Source: Apostichopus japonicus
Taxonomy: Eukaryota; Echinodermata; Holothuroidea; Aspidochirotida; Stichopodidae
Length of the DNA stretch: 64,000 nucleotides
Direction: 5' to 3'
NCBI RefSeq assembly: GCF_037975245.1
Contig: NC_092562.1
Location: forward strand, 23,119,554 to 23,183,553
Below are positions 28,101 through 36,472 of the stretch, piece after piece. The notes beneath the pieces were generated by a model. The model was not told where the DNA came from. It was given only the letters and a program-made list of their open reading frames with translations, and did no database searches. The position numbers were made by a program, and so were the translations under genes. Position 1 is the first letter of the stretch. Each line of letters starts with the position of its first letter.

Positions 28101-31100
28101 TACATGTCTAAAATAACTTAAGTCAACTGGAAGACTCAACATTACTCAGTGAATGTAAGACTCTGCTACTCTACTAGAATTGAGTCAAGTGAAAAGAAGA
28201 TTCGACTATCTAAACTCAACAATTTCATTCAATTCAGATCGACTAGGCATCTACTGATGAAGGAATTTTGCACATTATAGTAGGTTACACAACAAAGAGG
28301 AAACTAATAGGAGTTGTGACGACCATTAAAAATTGCCTCAAAATATCATTATGACTTTACTGAACTGACAATTAGTGACCTCACTTAATATCTTGTGATT
28401 AATTTGAGATGTCACTGATATATGTAGAGAATTTGTCCAAGCATGAATCAAGATCAAAAGCTTCCTGGATTTAAGTCCAATTCACGTTATGTCACAGTTG
28501 TTACTTGTCCTCCAGAAACATGTCATATGTGGAGTTTATATCACACGATAAATATCAAACTTCAAACATTCATAGTATAGTACTTAAAGCAGCATTTTGC
28601 GTTTGGTCGCCGTTTTCCGCTGTTTTGACATGTGCATCAAGTTTTTTTACATATCAATCTCAAAACAGCAAACTAAGATATGAGCCAAGTTTTTCCCTGC
28701 CAACATCGTTAATTGGCGAGTAATTAAGGATATTTGCAGATGAGAAAAGTGTCCACGTCAAAGACCACATTTAAAATTAATCGCATACAGTTCCCCCAAA
28801 CCCCACTAGTTTGAATTCAACCAATCAAAGATGCAGGTTTAGTTATGAGCCGTTGCTAAAATAGATTCAAGACTTTGCGTTGGTACAACCATGGAGTTGT
28901 TATGGAACTCCCTGGTACAACTGCCATATATACTGTAAACAAATCAAGATGGTGTTGTATTACGTCAATGACGTTCGTAGTGTTTAAATATTCATGTTAT
29001 GGGCAAGGTTTATTGGGATCCCAACGGAAAATATCTTGGAGAAAAACAAAGTTGAAAGTTGCAAAGTTTCGACTTTTCTGCCACCATTTGAAGTAAGATT
29101 TAAATAGATAAGCTAGTTATGTATGTCGTTATGGCATAGTGGAGTCAGTGAGGTTGAGAAAAATCATAGAAAAGGATGCAAAATGCTGCTTTAAGGCAAA
29201 GGTAAAGCATCATTCTGACAGTCCCTCATTTGAATTTCACTTTACATTTGAAAAAGTTTCCTGTTAAACATTTGTTCTCAGAAAAGTTAGTACAGGCCAC
29301 ATAATGAGCAATGATACTCATATAATTAATCTCTTGAACTGAAATTTTGGAAATGCTTATATTGCAATAATTCCTTAAACGATTAATATACATGTTTGAT
29401 TGATAGAAAATGTTTGTTACCTCGAACAATGATCCGCTGAAGTCCTTGTACAGCGTCGTTACGCCAAGTATTGTGATAACACTCATAAATTCCAGCATCC
29501 GATAAACTAATTCTTCCTCTACTTTGAGGTACATTCAGAGTAAGAAAACCATAGTTAAATGCAGACCTCCCGTCTTTTCTCCACAACACAACATCTTGGT
29601 ACCTAGTCAAATCATCCATCCTTAAAACTATTCCTTCATCACCATTATTAACAGTCTTTGTAAGCAACCTGTCATTTGGAAGTATACTTGCTGTTGGAAA
29701 ATATTATATTAAATTATAAAATTGCTTTATGAAGCTTACATAAAATTGTGTCATATATAAAAAAAAATATTAACAAAACAACCATTTCACCCCACCCCTT
29801 CAACCACATACTACTCTTAGCTAGATCATTTCTTCCTACATGGATATGACAATTACATCATTTGTTCCCAATTTTGGTATCATCACCATTATTAACAGTC
29901 CTTGTAAGTAACCTGTCATTTGGAATTATATTTGCTGTTGGAAAATATTTATGAAAATATAAAATGCTTTATCAACCTTACATGAAATTGCGTCATATAA
30001 AAAACACAAAAAAACCCCCAACCATTTCACCCCACCCCTCCAACCACATACTACTCTTAGGTTTTATTTTATTTTATTTTCAATTCTTCCAACATGGGTA
30101 TGACACTTTCATCATTTGTTCGCAATTTTGGTATGTTCAGAATCACCAAAAAGAACACTACTCAACTTTAATGAAGGAAAAATAAACACTTGCTGTTTCT
30201 ACATCAAGACCTACTGTAGTTTTTGAGATATTGTTTTACTGATGGAAGTATTAGAAAATACTGCTAAAATTAGCTGAGACGAAAGTGACAAAATATTGCA
30301 ATTACAGTATATTAGTTTTGGCAGCATATATTTTTTCATCCTGTAAATTCTATCAATACCGCCCTTGAAATGCACTCTAGTTATGGCTAATTGCCAGTTA
30401 ATCTCAGTAACTGGTATACTCACAGAGTCACTTTGATCAAACACAAATGTTAATTTCAGATGCTTTCCCTACATGTACACAGATTGTTTTGGAAAGAAGA
30501 TATATATAGATGCCTTGAAAGTCATACAATTGATCAATTACTTTGACCAATTATTGTCTTTTCAAGAGGCCAGTCGGCATGACTGCAACCAATTGTTTTA
30601 GGACTTGTGAAGTTACGTTCAAGGGAAAGTACTGCAACCAACACTACAGTACAAACAGCTAAAGCTTGCTCTTTACTATTTGCCTTTAATTATTATAACG
30701 TGGCCCGCTAACTGTACATCTAATTGAAGCACCGTCATATTTGAAGAGCAACAATCTGAATGCTTACATAGTGCGCATGAAAAATTAAAAAAATCCTGGA
30801 AATTCAGGGAAACATTTTGTGACTATTTGAACAAAATAGAATATTGTTCTCAACTAATTCATTGCAAAACCCCAGGATTTAATTTCTCTTTAAATTTCCA
30901 GCAATTTTTTAAGTTCCAACTTCAGCCACAGAAACATCAAATTAACATTAACATAAGCTTGCAATATATTTTCTGCCAATTTGGTTAGTGCAAAAATTGA
31001 CCCTTTGACTTTCATTGAACTTTAACCTTGGGCTAAATAGAGACATCTTGAATTAAATTTTCAAGCTTGCAAGTTGTACATGAGTTTTCAGGCTTTCAGG

Positions 31101-33351
31101 CTGCCAGGATGTTATCATTTTGATAATCAAAATGTCCTTTCGTTTGTTATAAATTTCACAGACTTTAACCTTGACCCTTTGTCACTTTTACATTGCTTTA
31201 TAATACAGTAAGCAAGGTCATAGAAGAATAACACAACCACTCAATATATAGTTTCCATAAACTTATATGGATCACGTGTGACAGATATGACATATATAGG
31301 GCAAAGTGTTTGAAACCGTGCATAAGGTCAAAAGTCATGAACTCTAATCATACATATTGGCTAATAGCTTTTATTCAAACAAAATAGATGTCTTGCGTGC
31401 TTAAGAAACACCTGATTACCAGCTACCCATGCCACTGAACACTGTTAACTTGCTTATTAATTATCAAAAGTACAAGCAGTCAGTTCTACTGTACTACACT
31501 AGTATGTCATAAGTCACATAGGCTCAACATTGCATGCTCAGTCAGGGACAGTACACAGCAAAGTTTGCTGTCTACCAGCATTATGACTCAGGAGACGTTT
31601 GCAACATGTTTATATCTTGTAATTGCTCACGCTCTCACATCATCCAAACCAAACAATAGTACCCATACATTTTCCACATCATGCACTTCCATGTCAAATA
31701 TTGCTACATATGGTAAACCGATAGAGCACTGATCGGTAGCAGCAGCTGACATACTGTACAGTATCACATCCGGATACTGTACATACAGTACAGTACAATA
31801 CATTACATGGGAATGAGAAAAAATTGGCAACTAACATGCAAATGCAGAAATGCATCAATTGAGGATCAGATTTCAAGTCTGTTGAACCATTTTAAAATAG
31901 TGCAGTCCCTTGCTGATATGCAGCAATTTCACTAGTAACGTTCTTTTGTATTATAGTATCATAAATTTGCATTGGTAGTCATTGACTCACCATCTGACCT
32001 CAGTAATATAGTCTGGATGGATGTCATCTCCCTGCCAGTGCGAGAAATATCACAAGCAAACACACCAAAAGCTCCATTAAGAATGTTACTCAGGTATATC
32101 TGGTAAACACCATCAGATCCAGTAGGACTATGTGGACGTGGATTATTAGCAGCATTACTTCTGGTATTGACTACTCTTCTTGAAGTAACCGTCAAGCCTG
32201 TCTTGTCTGTTTCACTGATGTGACACGTAAAGAATTCATGTTCAGCAGAATCAGCGTTGAAGGCAAAGCTGTTTCGTAAAGTAACGTTGAGTTTCCCTGA
32301 AATAAATGACTGAGATACATATTCAATTCATCCAACCACAAGAGGGGTCAATTATATTGCTACATACAATGTAGGCCTTTCCAATTCCTTTTCCTTGCTA
32401 CAAAAAGGATGTTGGCTCTGTTGATGGTTAATCTTGCCTCCCTATTTTAACGTCATACAGCCAACACGGAGAATGGAAAACACACTGCACACTGGTTGGT
32501 GCCTTTGTAAGATTTGATTTATATTCTTAATCTTCTGATCATGGAAGTCCAACTTACTTGGTTTCTGTAACTGAAACCATTCTGAAAACAACTCTGGGAG
32601 TCAGTATACAAACAGTGTTTGCAGAAGACAGAAGGAAAACTACATCATTACTATACAGATATTCTGACAGCTACTGTCATTACGTATTTATTTCAGAAGA
32701 AAAAAAAAACATAAATATCATTGCACATTTAGCCTAACATTTTTGGGCATAAATTTTTCCATTTCCTGAAAAATACTGTCAACTACAATACTTTAGATGG
32801 TCAAATCGACTTGATCAAATCCTTATATATCTACATTTCACTGGAGTAGGCTACAGTATAGTATTGTTTAAGCATACAAACAGGAACATTCCCAGAGTCT
32901 CAGTCACTCTCAATTAATATTCACAACTTTGGAACCATGCATGGGTATGCATGGTTGTAGATAATTGCATTTTATCAGTAAGGGAAGGGCTTTGAGTGGC
33001 AAAGTCAAATGCATGTACAAGTTCCAGTATAAATGATCATTTTTTTAAAACTATGTATTCAGCATATATCTTTGGCAAAATCATTTTACCTTGAATATAC
33101 TTTGGCCTATAGAGCTGGATTCATTAAGGTACTGGGAAACATGTGCTAATATGAGCAATCATGTTCAATGATTTTAAATTCATGGACCATGAAGTTTAAG
33201 TTTGTTAATTCATGCATCACAACAGTGGAACGTGTTTTTCTCAGAGATGCATTCAGTTGATAATTAATTACTTGAGGTAGTGAGTAGTTATACCTTGAAC
33301 GACACCAGATTGAGTAAGAAATATAACCAGAAGAATCCTGAAAGGTGACAT
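9889..33351 (-). CDS. Tie-like receptor without kinase domain, copy A (15 coding exons)
   Basis: Predicted single-pass cell-surface receptor of 911 residues. Exons (high to low): 33294-33351, 31991-32296, 29421-29690, 27706-27840, 20358-20513, 19599-19736, 18018-18167, 17350-17484, 16313-16624, 13870-14190, 12865-12944, 12102-12360, 11494-11587, 10749-10828, 9889-10130. All have GT/AG borders, compatible phases and a total of 2,736 nt. Domains: signal peptide 1-19, Ig 20-121, Ig 122-211, five EGF-like modules 212-449, Ig 450-553, FN3 554-660 and 661-773, transmembrane about 778-801, tail 805-911. Order and EGF signatures match vertebrate Tie1/Tie2, but those have three EGF modules, three FN3 domains and a C-terminal kinase. 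Here the frame stops after a tyrosine-rich tail. Ligand and signalling are inferred. The gene is mapped by eye, without transcript evidence. Confidence 0.87.
10749..10828 (-). CDS. Copy A exon 14: proximal cytoplasmic tail
   Basis: 80 nt, phase 2-1. Continues YRR into HSNRAHTQQIKDTNGTED and ends DEVYAEP. YAEP fits the Y-x-x-P class bound by Crk-type SH2 domains. The frame was chosen by phase continuity on both sides. Confidence 0.75.
10988..11070 (-). other. Exon-like 83-bp block in the juxtamembrane intron
   Basis: Bounded by CTTATAG on the left and AA|GTAAGAT on the right, with one open frame (LHRCDNMQNT...). It is conserved in copy B (about 49788-49870 on the + axis). Exon 13 (phase 2) joins exon 14 (phase 2) perfectly if this block is skipped. 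Including it shifts the tail frame and hits a stop early in the last exon. It is either an optional frame-disrupting exon or chance. Confidence 0.4.
11494..11587 (-). CDS. Copy A exon 13: transmembrane segment
   Basis: 94 nt, phase 1-2. After GHSY, a run of about 24 hydrophobic residues (IVIVVLIVFITLTLLITMSV continuing VLLV) ends in YRR, a stop-transfer signal. This sets the membrane topology: N-terminus outside, tail in the cytoplasm. Confidence 0.9.
12102..12360 (-). CDS. Copy A exon 12: fibronectin III domain 2, second part
   Basis: 259 nt, phase 0-1. VPDEISPNCNAS...YNFQVQLVTDAGYGPVSE carries the F/G-strand pattern (N-x-Q-V...GYGP) of FN3. It leads directly into the transmembrane exon. 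Confidence 0.85.
12865..12944 (-). CDS. Copy A exon 11: fibronectin III domain 2, first part
   Basis: 80 nt, phase 1-0. Encodes PIETQPLDVQA then TVLISWK. The donor is AAG|GTTCGT. The FN3 domain is split between this exon and the next at a phase-0 intron. Confidence 0.82.
13870..14190 (-). CDS. Copy A exon 10: fibronectin III domain 1
   Basis: 321 nt, phase 1-1. Contains TITISWTAW, GYVPYYRT, LLPDTLYQFSVAAVREG, the typical FN3 B-strand Trp, C-strand and Y-x-F/V pattern. A complete FN3 on one exon. Confidence 0.9.
16313..16624 (-). CDS. Copy A exon 9: third Ig-like domain
   Basis: 312 nt, phase 1-1. Cysteines in ESNCTVES and NVFSCYLAN form the expected pair. The loop after CYLAN is five codons longer than in copy B (55585-55881). 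Confidence 0.87.
17350..17484 (-). CDS. Copy A exon 8: EGF-like module 5
   Basis: 135 nt, phase 1-1. CATGFYGENCEQECHCNEAC then a variant C-terminal half (PWVNWSPRCQ). It borders the third Ig domain. Confidence 0.88.
18018..18167 (-). CDS. Copy A exon 7: EGF-like module 4
   Basis: 150 nt, phase 1-1. CKQGYYGSQCLLKCHCKND with cysteine spacing as in the neighbouring modules. It ends NENCQ and donates at CAAG|GTAGTG. Confidence 0.9.
19200..19290. repeat. TA-rich palindrome in intron 6
   Basis: Runs of (TA)n separated by ACAGTATATA/TATATACTGT form a near-perfect palindrome bounded by TAAACAGTATA and TATACTGTTTA. The matching intron of copy B lacks it. Confidence 0.75.
19599..19736 (-). CDS. Copy A exon 6: EGF-like module 3
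   Basis: 138 nt, phase 1-1. CPQGRYGANCLQTCHC followed by CQTGYSGTNC, a standard EGF-like/laminin-EGF cysteine pattern. Confidence 0.9.
20358..20513 (-). CDS. Copy A exon 5: EGF-like module 2 (Tie signature)
   Basis: 156 nt, phase 1-1. Contains GRFGFNCEFRC and [20 protein letters not shown], matching the distinctive FCLPDP-x-GC motif of the second Tie EGF module. This is the single best family marker in the gene. Confidence 0.92.
21722..26743. mobile_element. 5.0-kb TTAA-flanked DNA element in intron 4 of copy A
   Basis: TTAA duplicated at 21718-21721 and 26744-26747, with one TTAA at the empty site in unit B (60877-60880). The termini are inverted: AGTGGCCATGACACAAAAA at the left, AGAGGCCATGACACAAAAA reversed at the right. 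TTAA targeting is known for piggyBac and Kolobok superfamilies. No transposase is recognisable. It carries gene-like P2X7-C remnants on the + strand. It makes intron 4 over 7 kb long. Confidence 0.85.
22100..22960 (+). pseudogene. P2X7-C-like zinc-binding domain gene remnant inside the element
   Basis: Two exon-like blocks. The first (about 22140-22311) reads as an acidic leader followed by EPYQFETVKR, like the YxFEP segment seen before this domain in invertebrate P2X7-like proteins. The second (about 22778-22955, after TTTTTCCCCAG) reads YRYIAYGQQVQWYWGFLARH, then VLPSCAVQRIRSEFP and GHYTGFKLPG, close to the C-terminal IRKEFP...GxYxGFK segment of vertebrate P2X7. The central cysteine cluster is not found, and the first ATG frame (22054) hits a stop, so it is likely broken or partial. 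Family assignment is by motif recall only. Confidence 0.6.
27706..27840 (-). CDS. Copy A exon 4: EGF-like module 1
   Basis: 135 nt, phase 1-1. The HWGPPDC...CDNCYNGGVCDD...GDCICPVGFKGPNC pattern is very close in spacing to the first EGF module of vertebrate Tie receptors. Confidence 0.9.
28588..29190. mobile_element. 603-bp TTAA-flanked MITE in intron 3 of copy A
   Basis: TTAA at 28584-28587 and 29191-29194. Perfect 13-bp terminal inverted repeats AGCAGCATTTTGC / GCAAAATGCTGCT. Unit B has the single TTAA empty site (agtacttaaggcaaag, about 62294-62309). No coding capacity is evident. Confidence 0.88.
29421..29690 (-). CDS. Copy A exon 3: second Ig-like domain
   Basis: 270 nt, phase 1-1. Contains the DAGIYECYHN strand-F motif and ends RIIVRG, recalling the end of Ig2 in vertebrate Tie2, which also lacks a canonical cysteine pair. 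Copy B equivalent: 62528-62797. Confidence 0.85.
29636..30132. repeat. Local tandem duplication (about 244 bp) copying the start of exon 3
   Basis: The block 29636-29876 is repeated at 29878-30132, including the exon 3 acceptor and about its first 18 codons (29880-29934), then joins non-coding sequence. Copy B has a single block (62745-62965), so the duplication is specific to copy A. The partial exon has no donor and should be inert. Confidence 0.8.
31991..32296 (-). CDS. Copy A exon 2: first Ig-like domain
   Basis: 306 nt, phase 1-1. The Ig cysteine pair is visible as FFTCHIS and FGVFACDIS (about 70 residues apart). Acceptor TTTCAG|GG, donor GATG|GTGAGT. The equivalent copy B exon lies beyond the window. 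Confidence 0.85.
33294..33351 (-). CDS. Copy A exon 1: start codon and signal peptide
   Basis: ATG at 33351-33349 opens MSPFRILLVIFLTQSGVVQ, a classic hydrophobic signal peptide, and splices in phase 1 at CAAG|GTATAA. It was chosen as the start because it is the only ATG giving a secretory leader in phase with the first Ig exon. Confidence 0.8.
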
Positions 33352-33674
33352 CCTCTCCACTTGGTTTAATAATTTTCTTCCAAAAATTCCAACTGTGGAA
33401 TAAAAATGGAACAACTTGTTTCAACTACTTGCTTCACCGGTGCAATGATTGCAACTTAGATGGTTTCGAGTACATACTGTACAGTACCTAAATGGAATGT
33501 TTCATACTGCTATTCAAGGAAATTCCAATTTAAACCTCATGATGAAAGAATTATGGTAAACTAGAATTGATGCCCCTGTTGGTGCTCTTACTAACCAGAA
33601 AGCCACCAGAGGTATTGATTACACTTCCATGTCTAAAGTTCATTTTACTTTCACTTTAGTGATATTGTCCACAT

Positions 33675-34060
33675 AACGAAGTGCATCCAACTTTCATTTC
33701 TTGAGTGATTGTGCTCACAAGTGTTTAAGACTATGACCTCTGCTGACCTCAACTGACCTTCCGTCTCTATAGAAAACGACTAGGGTATTTCATTTGATAA
33801 GGTTGATCAAAAATATTATATGTGTTCAAAATAAATCCAAGTCGTCCTTCTTGAGTTAGAACGCTTTTAGACTTTGACCTCTGTTGACCTCAACTGATAT
33901 TTGACCTCCACTAAAAACAGCACAGTTCTCTCAGTCAACAAAGTGGATTCACTTAATGAGTATGGAGTAAATCCAAGCTTTATTGTTTAGTTATTGTGTT
34001 CGTAAAGTTTTTAATTGTTGACTTAGACTGTGAACCTCAAATGACCTTTGACCTTCCCTG
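33675..34060. promoter_or_regulatory. Repeated TGACCT (AGGTCA) half-site cluster upstream of copy A
   Basis: Half-sites at 33734, 33744 and 33754 (two DR4 spacings), 33875 and 33885 (DR4), 33902, and 34042 with 34049 (a perfect DR1). They lie within three diverged units of roughly 140-150 bp. Nuclear-receptor dimers bind such direct repeats. Here they sit 0.4-0.7 kb upstream of the start codon. They may simply be repeat sequence, as function is not shown. Confidence 0.4.
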
Positions 34061-35609
34061 AACAGAATAGGGTTCTTCTTCTTAATGAGTTGGAACCATA
34101 TAACATTTAGTTAATCAAAGCTTTAAATTTAAATTATGTGAACTCATTGAGGACTCCATTGCTTTTTCCATAGTTCAAATCCACATACCATAATTTAAAT
34201 AACATCCCTTCACATTTCCACTGCAGGCGTAGTAATTCTTCTCAATCAAAGTCTGATGGTATGAATGATTTCTGTGATCTTGTGAATAAAGTTCATGCCA
34301 AAATAAACAATGTACTTTAAAGCAACCGTTTTAGTTGATTTTGATGCATTCGTTGAAACTAATTTATTCTAAAGTCCCTTGGTAATGTTTGTAACAAGCT
34401 TGACTCAGAAGTTGAGCTTCTTTCCAACTCTATGTATATAAGAAAAATATATGTGATTTTCACTTCTCTTTAATTGCTGATTTACATTAACTCCAACGTG
34501 GACAAGCTAGTCTGTGTGACTTTAGTAGGTTGCCCAACTGTGATTTTATTTTAAACTAATTGTTTGCCAGATTTGACAAAATGTATACAGTAATTGCAAA
34601 GATGTTTCTAATATAATCGGGACCCAAGATAAGATACTTTAAGATACAGCCAATCCGGCCTAATTCTTATCTCTCTGAGTATGACTATGACTGCCCGGTG
34701 TGACATAAAGATCCAGATCAGACCACAGGAACAGTTTTTATTAAGCACCAAATATTTCATGTCTTCATATTTTAAACAAAATTCTACATTATTCTCTTGA
34801 ACACCTACTTCCTTGGGCCCACTAATTAACCTTGGGCTATGGGGCTGTATCTCTTACACCCATTCCCACTCATTGAGCCTACTTACTACAGGTATTAGTG
34901 CAAACTGTACTGGAGTTCACTACAATACTCTTATGGCAAGCAATTTAAAATTGCTGAAGTTTTATCGCATATGTCTGGTACAGGTCTGGTTACTTGATCG
35001 ACTAAATGTTAAGTCTAACTCGTACTGAAAGTTTAACAAATAGGGAAGGTTTCAACACTTTTAGATACTGATAAGTATACTGCTTGTCTAGTCAAGTATG
35101 TCTTTAAAGACAACATCACAATCAAGCAACAGTGTTTATAGGAATAAAGCATCAACTTTATATCAACGAATTCAAATGGAAAGAAGGAAAGATGCAGACA
35201 ATAATGTAAACAGTCTTTATTTCCTGCTTTCTCTTCTGGAGAGATAAATGCATGATTGGTAAATCCCTGTATTGCATGTACATAGTTTAATAGAAGCACC
35301 AGCTATTACGTTCCTATACTTACTTAAATTAAAGTAATTACGCACATATTATGTACTTAAATTATGCAAAATAAGAAAGACTGCATATCTATTTAATAGC
35401 ATTCAATATTACATTAATGTTCACCATACTGCTTTAATCTTGTCTGGAGCTCTGAAGTCCCTGCTATCCTAGTGCCACAACACAATATACGTACATCCCT
35501 TAGGAAAGAAGACTTCAAACCATAAATACTTTGAACTATTTGGCAAAAGACCTCTCAATTATGCATTTGATTATATTTTACAATACAGACTTTTCCCTAA
35601 GTCTCTTGA

Positions 35610-35950
35610 TTCCGCCAAGCCTATACACACATTGTGCTATGCATAGTCGTTTTGTTTTCTTGCCATGTTATTTTTAGGCATATTAGTTTCTGGGGCACGA
35701 TAATGATGTAATGGTATAAGTCCCTACTCAGTGGATGCTTCGATCAGGGAGTTGTTTTATCTGATATATTAATAATAATATTTTAATTTTACTGCTAACT
35801 CAGCGTCTCTGTGGGACCTCCTGAAGTCATTAAGAAATCCTGAGGCATATGAGTCCCTGGGGCAGGATGATGACGTAATGGTTTAAGTCCCTACTCAGAT
35901 GATGCCTCGATGAAAGGTACATACAAATGACACTATATAATATAAGGCAC
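35610..35950. repeat. Degenerate copies of a downstream-flank repeat
   Basis: Sequences resembling ggcatatgagtctctggggc followed by a gataatgacgtaatgg-type block occur at about 35,680 and 35,848. The same motif stands at about 4,008 (unit A flank) and 37,296 (unit B flank). They are more diverged than the A/B pair, so probably older. Confidence 0.6.
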
Positions 35951-36472
35951 CACCCGTACCATTACAATAGTTGCCAACCTAGTATACATATTAACTCTAC
36001 ACAAATTACTTAAAGAGTGTTACCTGGTAATTGATAAATAATTGGTAATTTTGTATAGATTTAAAACTTTTCTATTCTAAACACTGCATGCTCTTTGGTA
36101 AAATTTAAACATAGAAGACTTGCTGAAGATGTCAGTAATATGGTTATAAAGTTGAAGGTCCAGTTATTAGACAAATAATTCCCAAATGGGTGCAATTAGC
36201 TATACATACTTGTTGACTCCTTATGAAAAACTGTACATTTAATTCATAGTTCAAACGGCTTGGCAGTTAGTAGCTGTTTCTCCCCAAATTTCACGTGCTG
36301 TACTTGCTAATAATAATTATTATTATTGTTCAGGACTTTCCCCAAATTCAGAGATATTGGCAGGGTATTTCCAGTGACCATTCTTTAGCGGTGTCTTTCC
36401 CAGAAATCATGGATGCCTGCAGGTGAGCTACTTATAGTTAAGCCTGGGTCGAGATGCGATTCACTCTAAAAG

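Larger units (their letters stand above)
3186..36470. repeat. Segmental duplication unit A (about 33.3 kb)
   Basis: Aligns colinearly with the sequence from about 36,473 onward. Examples: 3240-3300 with 36,520-36,580; 4,830-4,920 with 38,280-38,370; 6,919-7,340 with 41,956-42,390; receptor exons at 9,889-29,690 with 43,124-62,797; 31,150-31,214 with the window's right edge. Homology starts at the 3' end of the LINE fragment. Differences are substitutions plus discrete insertions listed separately. Confidence 0.9.
33352..36470. other. Upstream flank of receptor copy A
   Basis: The promoter and 5' UTR of copy A should lie here, on the high-coordinate side of 33351. No TATA box can be assigned. 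It holds the TGACCT half-site repeats (33.7-34.05 kb) and degenerate repeats at 35.6-35.95 kb. No other gene is recognised. Confidence 0.5.
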
